A stretch of 64,000 nucleotides of DNA, taken from NCBI GenBank assembly GCA_016841825.1, contig JAENYK010000010.1, positions 62,001 to 126,000 of the forward strand, read 5' to 3'. The notes beneath the pieces are model-generated. The model was not told where the DNA came from. It saw only the letters and a list, made by a program, of their open reading frames with translations, and made no database searches. Of the stretch, positions 44,763 through 52,576 are shown in pieces. Numbering within the stretch: the stretch's first letter is position 1; every line of letters starts with the position of its first letter. This DNA is from Halothermothrix sp. Its GTDB lineage: Bacteria; Bacillota; Halanaerobiia; DY22613. A program made the translations under genes and the position numbers.

Positions 44763-44786
44763 TTCCCTCCGAAATCACACACATAT

Positions 44787-44979
44787 AAAGCTGCAGGCAG
44801 GTTTCCTGACTCACATCTCATCCTACTCCCATTCGCACTATAATGCGCTAAACCTTCCCAGTTTCCAAGTGGTTTAGTTTATGGTTTCGTTAATGTTTAC
44901 AGTAGCGGGGGCTGTGTCGGCTTTACACCGAACTTCCCTTTTAACCTCTTGTTTGATCGCAAGAAGCACCTGTAACTTT
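44787..44979 (-). promoter_or_regulatory. Cobalamin (AdoCbl-type) riboswitch upstream of the B12/chelatase operon
   Basis: Minus strand, in order: P1 strand AAAGTTACAGG, GGGAAGTTCGGTGTAAAGCC, CAGCCCCCGCTACTGT, CCACT...GGGAAGG, then the B12 box GAGTCAGGAAACCTGCC and the closing P1 strand CCTGCAGCTTT. Every conserved block of the class is present. The attenuator follows. It should turn off the 13-gene operon when B12 is plentiful. Confidence 0.95.
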
Positions 44980-45165
44980 TATAATATTTTACTTTCAGAC
45001 CATTTTCATTATATATAAAGAATTTATTGGTGTCAATATACATACTGGAGATAATGTCCACACTTATTTTCCGAATACCTATCTTTTCTGTAAAAATAAA
45101 TAGCTATTGTGCTGTCATTTCCATTGATTCTGATTGCATCAGAAATTAACCTTATAGTAATTATT

Positions 45166-45909
45166 TTAAGCTTCCACCAGATAACACTGGCGTAAACCAA
45201 GTAAAAACAGCACGATAAAGTAAGACACCAAAAGTAATCCATTAATCCAATTAAACTGATTACCCAGGGCCAGTGAACGCAAACCCTGACTTGCATGAGT
45301 TAGCGGAAGCAGATAGATTATCTTTTGAACTATCTCAGGCATATTATCTAAGGAAAAAAATGTCCCACATAAAAATGTCATAGGAGTCATCACAAATGTG
45401 GAGAATCTCCCCATATCGGCATGGGACTGAATGATTAGCGCAGCAAATAGACCAAGTGCAGCAAAAAGTAGTGCATTTAAAATCATTAATAGAATAAACC
45501 AGCCATTCAACATCATCTTCACCCCAAACAAAAAAGAGACAATTAAGATAATCATTCCACCATATAACCCTCTACAGGCGCCGGCGATCACCTTACCCAG
45601 AGCAAAATGGAACATAGAAATCGGTGAGATAATAAACTCTTCAAAGGTTTTATCATATAGACGATGAATATTTAGCAGAACCGCGATCGCGTTATAACTG
45701 GTATTCATCGTTGTCAGAGCGATAATCCCCGGGACCACAAAAGTCATGTATGAATGACCTTCTACCTCCAGTCCCCTGCCCAATCCCCAACCAAAAGCAA
45801 TCATATACAATAGTGGTCCAATTAGGGCAGAACCTGTGATCTGCCAGAACTTCCGCTTAAATAAGACCCATTCTTGCCACAACACTGGTGTAATTCCCAA
45901 TTTACTCAC
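45166..45909 (-). CDS. ABC-2-type transporter permease
   Basis: A 247-residue membrane protein with six helices. The ABC-2 signature is visible: RKFWQITGSALIGPLLYM near residue 18, FVVPGIIALTTM near 58 and LPLTHASQGLRSLALG near 205. This class exports drugs, lipids or polysaccharides, and some members move heme or other cofactors. It overlaps the ATPase gene by eight bases. Control by a cobalamin riboswitch makes a corrinoid- or cobalt-related cargo, or an envelope function that needs B12, possible. Confidence 0.88.
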   Translation of the reverse strand: MSKLGITPVLWQEWVLFKRKFWQITGSALIGPLLYMIAFGWGLGRGLEVEGHSYMTFVVPGIIALTTMNTSYNAIAVLLNIHRLYDKTFEEFIISPISMFHFALGKVIAGACRGLYGGMIILIVSFLFGVKMMLNGWFILLMILNALLFAALGLFAALIIQSHADMGRFSTFVMTPMTFLCGTFFSLDNMPEIVQKIIYLLPLTHASQGLRSLALGNQFNWINGLLLVSYFIVLFLLGLRQCYLVEA

Positions 45910-46753
45910 CTACCCCATGATCTGTTAATTTAACAAAGACATCTTCCAGACAACTTTTGCGCAATGTAACTTTCCCAGAGACCTGATTGGCAAACTCAAG
46001 TCCCCGCTCCCGATCTTTAAAAAATTTGTACTCTGTCTTCCCATCTTTGAAGATCTCTAAAACAAATTCTCCAACCTCATCTTTAAGTTCTGCAGGAGAA
46101 CCCCGATCGATAATCTTCCCGCAATCCATTAAAGCCACATCATCACACAACATCTCTGCCTCTTCAATATAATGGGTTGTCATAAAGACTGTCAGTCCAT
46201 CCTGGTTGAGGTCTTTTAAAAGATCCCAGATCTTTCTTCTGCTATTAGGATCAAGCCCTACCGTCGGTTCATCCAGAAACAGAATAGAAGGTCTATGTAA
46301 AATCGAACGGGCGATCATCACCCTTCGTTTCATTCCACCGGACATCATCCTGATCTGTTTATTCTGGTGCTCAGATAGTTCTACAAACTCCAGAAGTTCC
46401 TGAATCCGTTCATCTCTCACTTTTTTGGACATCTTATGCAATCTGGCATGTAACTGCAAATTCTCCTCGGCTGTCATCTCATTCTCCAGACTGATATGTT
46501 GAGCCACCATCCCAATCTTCCTTTTGAAGTCCAGCTGGTCTCTGGTCAAATCTTTACCGTCAATCAAGATCTGACCCGAAGTCGGTCTAAGTAGAGTAGT
46601 CATCATCCGCAAAGTAGTGGTTTTCCCGGCTCCATTGGGTCCTAATAACCCAAAAAAAGTACCAGCCTGGACGCTCAAATTCATCCGATCAACAACAGCT
46701 TTATCAGCAAATTTACGTGTTAACTCCTTTAACTCGATCATCGCTCTCACCAT
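45902..46753 (-). CDS. ABC-2-type transporter ATPase (DrrA-like)
   Basis: A 283-residue ATPase: GPNGAGKTT (Walker A), MSGGMKRR (signature), ILFLDEPTVGLD (Walker B), and TTHYIEEAE with the switch histidine. The C-terminal 80 residues match the DrrA/CcmA extension. ATG 46753, six bases behind GAGGAGG, is preferred over ATG 46792, which would start ahead of that site. It is the first gene after the second cobalamin riboswitch, with 155 bases of untranslated leader behind the terminator. Confidence 0.9.
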   Translation of the reverse strand: MVRAMIELKELTRKFADKAVVDRMNLSVQAGTFFGLLGPNGAGKTTTLRMMTTLLRPTSGQILIDGKDLTRDQLDFKRKIGMVAQHISLENEMTAEENLQLHARLHKMSKKVRDERIQELLEFVELSEHQNKQIRMMSGGMKRRVMIARSILHRPSILFLDEPTVGLDPNSRRKIWDLLKDLNQDGLTVFMTTHYIEEAEMLCDDVALMDCGKIIDRGSPAELKDEVGEFVLEIFKDGKTEYKFFKDRERGLEFANQVSGKVTLRKSCLEDVFVKLTDHGVGE

Positions 46754-46907
46754 CAATGACCTCCTCTTAACTAAAAATACCTGTTTATTCAATATCCGAC
46801 AGACAACTAATTCAAACTGTACCCTGCATCCCCTAAGAGCAGCTGGTTAGATCGAGCAACTCCAGTTAACTTTGAAATTATGTTCCTCACGGAATGAATT
46901 CACAGTT

Positions 46908-46951
46908 CAATACAAATAAAATAAGCTGCCCATAATTGTAGAAGGCAGCTT
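46908..46951 (-). terminator. Attenuator downstream of the second cobalamin riboswitch
   Basis: On the minus strand AAGCTGCC and GGCAGCTT form an 8-bp stem around a 13-base loop and are followed by ATTTTATTTG. It lies about 90 bases behind the aptamer and 155 bases before the ATPase gene. Confidence 0.75.
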
Positions 46952-47043
46952 GTCAGCAAAATAAGCTAGTCAGCAGAAATTATCTAAACTAACTAACATC
47001 GCTCACCTTCGCCTTCTCTGAGTCGGAAAATAACGAGGTACAA

Positions 47044-47197
47044 CAATAATGGCAAGTCTTCTGGCTTCCAGCTCCATATTAATATCTCCTTCCCACTATT
47101 TACGCAGTGGAGATATTACCAAACCGCTGGTCACAGCTGCGACTACAGCAACGGTCTCTCACCGTTTTCCTTATTAATCCAAACGGAACCATTATTG
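47044..47197 (-). promoter_or_regulatory. Second cobalamin riboswitch, controlling the ABC-2 transporter
   Basis: The ends CAATAATGG and CCATTATTG pair perfectly as P1. Between them lie ACGGTGAGAGACCGT, GCTGTAGTCGCAGCTGTGACC, CCACTG...GTGGGAAGG and AGCCAGAAGACTTGCC, the B12 box. It is shorter (154 nt) than the first riboswitch and departs from consensus in the CCCGC core, so it belongs to a shorter subclass. A terminator follows. Confidence 0.88.
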
Positions 47198-47391
47198 GAA
47201 TAGCTATTTAATTATGGAGTGCATCCAGCATGTATCCTGGTAGTAACTCCAGTCGTACTAGTTAAACTTTGATTTATCACCTCAGTATAACATACCGGGA
47301 AAAACATGTCAATTTCCCAACTGACCTATTCAAGTCTGTAACAACTATTCAGTATTGTTGTTATAGAGATAAACATGCTTAAACACTAAAT

Positions 47392-47438
47392 GGAGGTTGC
47401 TTGTAAATGGCTTCAAAAACCATGTGAAAGCAACCTCC
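47392..47438 (-). terminator. Terminator of the gas-vesicle operon
   Basis: GGAGGTTGCTT and AAGCAACCTCC form a perfect 11-bp stem, with an inner ATGG/CCAT pair. It stands 80 bases behind the gvpA stop and before the riboswitch of the next operon. Confidence 0.8.
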
Positions 47439-47518
47439 TTATAATCAATTTCCTTTATAATCGACCTTTTTTACAAACCTGATTCCAACCAGGATAACGT
47501 TTTTAATCAACCAATACT

Positions 47519-47743
47519 TTATGCAATTTTATGATGATGATGGTCTTTTTCCGTTAACCCCACTGCATCCGCATAACGTAACCAGGTCTCCACGCTTGCA
47601 ATTACAATTCTGGAATCAACTGTTAAGATTTCAATACCAACCAAACTAACACGTGCATATAAATCAATCACAATACCTTTATCTAACACTCGATCTAATA
47701 CTTCTGCTAAGGAAGCTGAATGAATTTCTTTTTTAACTCCCAT
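47519..47743 (-). CDS. gvpA: Gas-vesicle structural protein GvpA
   Basis: A 74-residue, highly typical Gvp[31 protein letters not shown], then [19 protein letters not shown]. GvpA makes the ribbed wall of the vesicle. ATG 47743, eight bases behind AAAGGAG, is preferred over GTG 47752. The C-terminal HHHH run is unusual. It is the last gene of the operon, 92 bases behind gvpJ, whereas gvpA or gvpB usually comes first. A strong ribosome site may allow high synthesis. No separate promoter was recognised in that gap. Confidence 0.93.
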   Translation of the reverse strand: MGVKKEIHSASLAEVLDRVLDKGIVIDLYARVSLVGIEILTVDSRIVIASVETWLRYADAVGLTEKDHHHHKIA

Positions 47744-47835
47744 GAATCCCACTCCTTTCGGTAATTATACATTGGCCTATCTACTATATAGTATTCTTTG
47801 GCTCGAAAATTGTTACAGTGAATAATTGGTTCTCT

Positions 47836-48141
47836 CTAATACTGTGTTTCAGAACTATTTTGAGTTCTGGACTCTAGAAATTGAATACGATCCTCCATTG
47901 CTTTAATTTTTTCTTTTTCCTGCTTTTCCCCAACTAAGTATGGGTCATGCTCCCACCAGTTTATCCCTAATTCTTTAGCTTTATCAACAGAAGAGACTAG
48001 TAGTCGAATTCGAATCGTCAAAAGCTCAATGTCTGCCAGAGCAATACTAATATCTCCCGCAATGACTATCCCTTTATCCAGAACCCTTTCTAATATTTCC
48101 GCCAAAGACGAACCATCTGTACTCTGCAAATTCTTACCCAT
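47836..48141 (-). CDS. gvpJ: Minor gas-vesicle protein GvpJ (GvpA-like)
   Basis: A 101-residue GvpA relative: [30 protein letters not shown] and IRLLVSSVDKAKELGINWW are GvpJ-type, the latter separating it from GvpA. A hydrophilic tail of 35 residues follows. GvpJ is thought to help begin the cone tips of the vesicle. ATG 48141 lies seven bases behind AAAGGTG. It is 12 bases behind gvpK. Confidence 0.85.
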   Translation of the reverse strand: MGKNLQSTDGSSLAEILERVLDKGIVIAGDISIALADIELLTIRIRLLVSSVDKAKELGINWWEHDPYLVGEKQEKEKIKAMEDRIQFLESRTQNSSETQY

Positions 48142-48153
48142 ATTATCACACCT

Positions 48154-48507
48154 TTACATAAGATTTCCCAGCGGCCCTAAATCTAAATTTAGTTCCTCCC
48201 GATTAAGATTAAATATATCAACTAACTCATCCATTTTTTCTTCCAGTTTCAAAAAAGTCATTCCCATTTCTTCAATCTGCTCATCTGTTAGTGAGCCATT
48301 CTCCATTCGCCGAACTGCCTGTTCTTCCATCAACTTTCTAATCAATTCTACTAAAGTAAGCACCAATTTTGCCAATCCTTGTTCAACATTGTCACGATTA
48401 GCATTCAACTTATCTGTTTTGTTTGTTACCGATTGCTGAGTTTTTAATTGCCCTTCTAACTCCTGGATCGCTCCTTCTGTTCCAATTATGCTTTTATCTT
48501 GTGTCAT
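48154..48507 (-). CDS. gvpK: Gas-vesicle protein GvpK
   Basis: A 117-residue protein. GLAKLVLTLVELIRKLMEEQAVRRM and GSLTDEQIEEMG, then LNLDLGPLGNL at the end, are diagnostic for GvpK. It is an essential but non-structural assembly factor in Bacillus. ATG 48507, seven bases behind GGAGG, is preferred over ATG 48513. It overlaps the preceding gvpF-like gene by 14 bases. Confidence 0.92.
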   Translation of the reverse strand: MTQDKSIIGTEGAIQELEGQLKTQQSVTNKTDKLNANRDNVEQGLAKLVLTLVELIRKLMEEQAVRRMENGSLTDEQIEEMGMTFLKLEEKMDELVDIFNLNREELNLDLGPLGNLM

Positions 48508-49183
48508 TGTCATCCCTCCTCAGCGATAACTCTAATTTTACAAAGTTAAATGGAATCCAGGGTCCGGTTAAGATTATTGAAAGTTCCGGATTATTCTCTT
48601 GATATTGAGTGAATTTCTCACAAAATTGATCACTTAATGCTTGATTTATAAGTAGATGACGACACAAAAAATCCTTATGGTCTATAAATTCGTCAACTTT
48701 ATCAACTACCTCCATATCCAGGCATTCTTGTATTACATCCATTTTTTTGATCTGTTCTTCTCGCTGTGCATATTTAGAAAATAACTCCATCATATATCCT
48801 TTTCCAGTCTTAGAATCCCTTTTTAGTTTTGGCTTCTCCGTTGAATTTACTAAATAGAGTGACCATTCATTCATGCCTTCAATCTTAATTAGCTGAGTCA
48901 TTATCTCTTGATAGTACTTTAACAGTAACTGCTCAATATCTTGTAGTGAATCCAATGCTATTCCATAGGAAATCGGTAATAGTGTACATTGTTTATACCA
49001 TTTTTCTAGTTTTTCATTATATTTTATTAAATTGGTTTCATTCTTCGGGTAAAGTTTCTCCACACGCCCAGCGACCACATATAGGTCATCTTTTTGAACA
49101 TAAACCAATTCTTCTTCAAAAATTCCTGTCTCTGTCGGTGAGACAACCATATCATCATTTAAAAAGCAATATAAAATGAACAT
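48494..49183 (-). CDS. GvpF/GvpL family gas-vesicle protein (third copy in the operon)
   Basis: A 229-residue protein. The N-terminal LYCFLND strand, LLPISYGIALDSLQDIEQLL in the middle and the C-terminal ILTGPWIPFNFV match the GvpF/L family. These proteins bind GvpA subunits before assembly. It is the most diverged of three copies here. In Bacillus only gvpF and gvpL occur, so this copy between gvpS and gvpK is extra. ATG 49183 lies seven bases behind GGAG. Confidence 0.82.
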   Translation of the reverse strand: MFILYCFLNDDMVVSPTETGIFEEELVYVQKDDLYVVAGRVEKLYPKNETNLIKYNEKLEKWYKQCTLLPISYGIALDSLQDIEQLLLKYYQEIMTQLIKIEGMNEWSLYLVNSTEKPKLKRDSKTGKGYMMELFSKYAQREEQIKKMDVIQECLDMEVVDKVDEFIDHKDFLCRHLLINQALSDQFCEKFTQYQENNPELSIILTGPWIPFNFVKLELSLRRDDNDTR

Positions 49184-49186
49184 AAT

Positions 49187-49369
49187 TCATCTCCAATAAC
49201 CTTCGCCTAATGACTCAACAGATGCCAAAACCAATCTCAATCCAACATAGATTAGATCTACATTAGCTATGGAAATAACTAAATCTCCTGAGACCACCAC
49301 TCCTTTGTTGATGACCCGGTTCAAAACTTCTAATAATGTCACTTCTTGCTTTTCTCTCGTTGACTCCAT
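49187..49369 (-). CDS. gvpS: Minor gas-vesicle protein, GvpS-like
   Basis: A 60-residue GvpA relative: TLLEVLNRVINKGVVVSGDLVISIANVDLIYVGL. It matches GvpS of Bacillus both in sequence type and in its place behind gvpL. ATG 49369, six bases behind AGGTG, is preferred over GTG 49378, which overlaps that site. The role is as a minor wall or tip protein. Confidence 0.8.
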   Translation of the reverse strand: MESTREKQEVTLLEVLNRVINKGVVVSGDLVISIANVDLIYVGLRLVLASVESLGEGYWR

Positions 49370-49378
49370 TCTAATCAC

Positions 49379-50164
49379 CTACAATTGACAAAAATTATAG
49401 TTTGGCCAGGGACCACTAAATCTAAACTCGACTCCACTCGGAACAAATTTTTTAATTAACTCATCAATCTTCTCTTTAAATTCCTTTTCAGATCCTTTAT
49501 CTACCAAATAAACTGCATTCAAAATCATTGGTTTATCAGAACCAGTAGTCTGTTTTGAAAGAAGTTTATTCAATTTTCCCGCAGCAGCAACTTCTAATAC
49601 TGCCTGGTGAATTTCATCGGCTATATCAAAACTCATTTTTTCTTTCAATGCTTCCAGCTGTTTTTCCATCCTTTTCTTGATAAAAAAGGTCGCACCAGAT
49701 GTTGATTCCTCCATCTTTTTCTCCATAGCGATAAAATCTGGATGTTTTTTGGCATGAATGGCAATATGATCAGTGTTAATAAAAAGCTTGAGACCCCATT
49801 CTCGTCTTCCCTGAATATCTGAAAAAATCTGTGCAAATTTTTCGTTTTCCCGTTTAATCATGTCACATATACTAGCCTCTGTTAAAAAGATAGTAAACAG
49901 TCGAAGGGGAATAACATCTGCAGACCCTTGTGCAAATTCAATCACCTGTTCATGAACAGCTGCATTCTTGGTTAACCATTCAATGTCCTGTGATAATTCT
50001 TCAATTTGATCTTCAGTGAAGCCTGCCTTATCAATTTCACTATATAGATAGCCATAATGTCCAATACTTCCAGAATAAACCTCCAAACCTTCTACTCCCT
50101 TAAGTTCTACTAATTCTTCAGGCGGCCAACCCTCCCTATTGACAATACAATAGACGTATAGCAC
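49379..50164 (-). CDS. gvpL: GvpL/GvpF family gas-vesicle protein (second copy)
   Basis: A 261-residue protein: LYVYCIVN at the start, DVIPLRLFTIF near residue 80, WGLKLFINTD near 120 and FSGPWPNYNFCQL at the end are typical of the family. By its place behind gvpG it is gvpL. The start is GTG 50164, ten bases behind GAGGAGG. It probably chaperones GvpA and other small vesicle proteins. Confidence 0.87.
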   Translation of the reverse strand: MLYVYCIVNREGWPPEELVELKGVEGLEVYSGSIGHYGYLYSEIDKAGFTEDQIEELSQDIEWLTKNAAVHEQVIEFAQGSADVIPLRLFTIFLTEASICDMIKRENEKFAQIFSDIQGRREWGLKLFINTDHIAIHAKKHPDFIAMEKKMEESTSGATFFIKKRMEKQLEALKEKMSFDIADEIHQAVLEVAAAGKLNKLLSKQTTGSDKPMILNAVYLVDKGSEKEFKEKIDELIKKFVPSGVEFRFSGPWPNYNFCQL

Positions 50165-50169
50165 AGTAA

Positions 50170-50427
50170 TTAACCCTCCTCTTCCTCTTCTAATTCTTCT
50201 TCTATTTCCTCTTCTAATTCCTCTTCTAACTTCATTTCTTTAACCATTCTCAAACGATCAACTATAATTTGCCTATTTGTAAGATAATCGTCTTCTGATA
50301 TCTCACCTAATTCATAGGCAAATTCCAATTCCAATAATTTTTCTTCTAGATGTTCTTCGTTGAAAAATTCTTGGTCTACTTGTTCCTGAATGACTGTAAG
50401 AATATATTTGATTCCTTTAAATAACAT
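50170..50427 (-). CDS. gvpG: Gas-vesicle protein GvpG
   Basis: An 85-residue GvpG: short N-terminal helix, then EEHLEEKLLELEFAYELGEISEDDY, the family core. The C-terminal 20 residues are almost all glutamate, so the tail is extremely acidic, perhaps an adaptation to salt. ATG 50427, six bases behind AGGTG, is preferred over starts at 50436 and 50433, which overlap that site. Confidence 0.87.
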   Translation of the reverse strand: MLFKGIKYILTVIQEQVDQEFFNEEHLEEKLLELEFAYELGEISEDDYLTNRQIIVDRLRMVKEMKLEEELEEEIEEELEEEEEG

Positions 50428-50432
50428 AGTCA

Positions 50433-51152
50433 TCACCTAGCGTAGATTTCTACTCTAAAACGAATAAAGTTGTAAGGAGGCCAGGGTCCAGAAAATCGCA
50501 TCTCCAGTTCGTTTTCATGTTTATTAATCCATTCTTGAAGGACCTGATTAAAATGAGCGGCCTCCTCTTCCTTTACCAGGATAGCTACATTAAATACCAT
50601 GGAATCGCCAATTACGCGATTTTCTTTACAATTCAAAGAAATTGGTTTTACTGTCGTTAATAAATCATCTAAAAATTTCTCTTTTTTCATCTCCAACAGA
50701 TCATTCACTTGTTCCCCTAATGCAATCTTATCTTTATAAGAGTGGATTTCTCTTTGTAATTCAGGAGACATTTTTAGATTTTCAATCTCTTTCTCTTCAT
50801 TCCAAAATGCCCGTAGTCCATATTCGATTTTCCCTTTAACCCGGGGAAATAGTTTAAGCAAATCAATATAAGCCTGATTTAATAGGGATAGAACAGATTT
50901 TTTCTTCTGAAAAACATTTCCAAAACTCATTGGGATAATATCTTGCTCATGCATAACCTCTGATAAGACTTTCATGTGTGCAAAGACATGTTCACGTATG
51001 GGGTCAACAATCTCATCATCAAAAGAGCTAACCACCGCATAGACATTTTTACATTTGATAGTATAAACTGGTTGTTCTTTCAACCCATCAATATGAGTTT
51101 CGAGTCGATTTTTTGTTACACCATACATATAAACATGCTTAAACTCGCTCAT
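50433..51152 (-). CDS. gvpF: GvpF/GvpL family gas-vesicle protein (first copy)
   Basis: A 239-residue protein: HVYMYGVTKN at the start, IIPMSFGNVF near residue 78, YGLRAFWNEEKE near 110 and FSGPWPPYNFIRF at the end. By order it is gvpF. The start lies behind GGGGGAGGAGA and overlaps the small upstream gene by 14 bases. GvpF contacts GvpA and is thought to prevent it from clumping. Confidence 0.87.
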   Translation of the reverse strand: MSEFKHVYMYGVTKNRLETHIDGLKEQPVYTIKCKNVYAVVSSFDDEIVDPIREHVFAHMKVLSEVMHEQDIIPMSFGNVFQKKKSVLSLLNQAYIDLLKLFPRVKGKIEYGLRAFWNEEKEIENLKMSPELQREIHSYKDKIALGEQVNDLLEMKKEKFLDDLLTTVKPISLNCKENRVIGDSMVFNVAILVKEEEAAHFNQVLQEWINKHENELEMRFSGPWPPYNFIRFRVEIYAR

Positions 51153-51303
51153 TCTCCTCCCCCACTTTTTCCGGGTCTAAGCCAACTTTTATTCTTAAAC
51201 CTCTAGCTACGACAAAATCACCTACTTCTTCAACCTGAGCCATAACTCGCCGATCAATACTCTCTTCTTCCATTTCTCCAACAATCTGTAATAATCTTTT
51301 CAT
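51139..51303 (-). CDS. Unassigned 54-residue protein between gvpN and gvpF
   Basis: A small gene with a good site: ATG 51303 lies nine bases behind GAGGTGG, just after the gvpN stop. The protein starts MKRLLQIVGEMEEE and has a likely beta hairpin (VGDFVVARGLRIKVGL) with many acidic residues. It is not GvpA-, G- or O-like. Position inside a translationally coupled operon makes a gas-vesicle function likely. I could not name it. Confidence 0.7.
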   Translation of the reverse strand: MKRLLQIVGEMEEESIDRRVMAQVEEVGDFVVARGLRIKVGLDPEKVGEENERV

Positions 51304-51304
51304 G

Positions 51305-52183
51305 TTATTTAGCCACCTCACTAAAGACATTTTGTAATTGGTTGAATTCTAAGTTCCATTCACTTAAGATGTTTTGGGCCAACCTAACCATTGTTTCACT
51401 ATCTAAAGGTTCTTTGTAACCCAATTCACACCAAATTTTTGCTAACATTATACTTTTCCTTATAGAAAGTTGATGTTCAGAATCACAGATTTCCCGAATC
51501 TTTCGCATAGCTAAAGCTATTTCCCAGGCAAAGCTCCTTTGAATATTTACATGTTTCTCAATAATTGCCACTTCGGTATCGACACTATACTGATTTAATT
51601 TAATCGTCACAACCCGATCCAATAGCGCATCCTGACTCTTATACACTCCTGCATATTCTTCAGGATTACTGGTCAGAATTAGCCTGAAATCTTGATGAAC
51701 ATCCATAAATTCGCCTTCACTCCGAATGGTAGGCATAGCAAGAAGTTTTTCCTCTAAAATTGCCAGAAAAATATTGTTTGTTTCTGGTTTTGAACGGGTA
51801 AATTCATCATAAATTAATGTATAGCCATATTTACAGGCAAGTGCTAATCTTTCATCTATCCAGGTTCGATTTAATATTTCTTCAGTTTTTTTCACAGATT
51901 GAACATAATTATCCATTATTTGAGTGAATTTGAGCCCGCCCTCTGTTCCCACAAGATCGGTGCTCGTATAGTCTTCATTACCATAAATCAGCAAATATGG
52001 TCTATCTAATGAATTAGCTAAATACAATGCGAGAGAGGTTTTTCCAACACCAGAACAACCCTGAAAATGAACGGGAAGACCGGCATTTAAATATACTCTG
52101 GCATCATCTACCTTCTTTTTTATTTCATCTGTCAAAACAAAATTTTTCTCTTTATCTGAAAGACGCTTATTATCATTTTGCAT
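51305..52183 (-). CDS. gvpN: Gas-vesicle AAA+ ATPase GvpN
   Basis: A 292-residue MoxR-type AAA+ protein. GCSGVGKTS near residue 40 is Walker A, TLIYDEFTRSKPETNN Walker B and the adjoining loop, and LTSNPEEYAGV the sensor region. GvpN is needed for vesicles to widen to full size. Its start lies seven bases behind AAGGAGG, 17 bases behind gvpO. Confidence 0.92.
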   Translation of the reverse strand: MQNDNKRLSDKEKNFVLTDEIKKKVDDARVYLNAGLPVHFQGCSGVGKTSLALYLANSLDRPYLLIYGNEDYTSTDLVGTEGGLKFTQIMDNYVQSVKKTEEILNRTWIDERLALACKYGYTLIYDEFTRSKPETNNIFLAILEEKLLAMPTIRSEGEFMDVHQDFRLILTSNPEEYAGVYKSQDALLDRVVTIKLNQYSVDTEVAIIEKHVNIQRSFAWEIALAMRKIREICDSEHQLSIRKSIMLAKIWCELGYKEPLDSETMVRLAQNILSEWNLEFNQLQNVFSEVAK

Positions 52184-52200
52184 CCAAAACCCTCCTTCAT

Positions 52201-52464
52201 TTACTCGGGAAATACTGAACCACGTTCTAATAACCTACTTCTTTGAAAATTGGTAACCTTTAAATTTGAATCAAGATTGATAGTGTAGACAGCTAAGATA
52301 TCATTTTTTGCAAATTTTTGTGTGTACTCAAAATCCTCTAAGACCTCATATTCTACAATCCAGCCATCCTCATCTTTTTCTAGTAAAATAATCTGCCCAT
52401 TAGGTTTATCTAGTGTTTTCCCGAAAAAATCCAACACTGACTGATATACGACTTCGAACGACAT
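52201..52464 (-). CDS. gvpO: GvpO/GvpR-like gas-vesicle protein, first gene of the operon
   Basis: An 87-residue protein: GWIVEYEVLEDFEY, DILAVYTINLDSNLKV and RSRLLERG follow the GvpO pattern (a WxVxVEVxE strand, an LAxYxVxLD strand and a basic end). In haloarchaea GvpO is needed for vesicle formation; Bacillus has GvpR at this place before gvpN. ATG 52464 is eight bases behind GGAGG. The AT-rich 100 bases upstream must hold the operon promoter. Confidence 0.8.
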   Translation of the reverse strand: MSFEVVYQSVLDFFGKTLDKPNGQIILLEKDEDGWIVEYEVLEDFEYTQKFAKNDILAVYTINLDSNLKVTNFQRSRLLERGSVFPE

Positions 52465-52576
52465 GTGATCAACCTCCATTCATTTTATAATACTTTATGC
52501 TATTATTTATGCATCGGTTACAAACATTATGTTTATTATAATATTTAAAGATTAACTTTTGCCCTGGAAAAGACTG

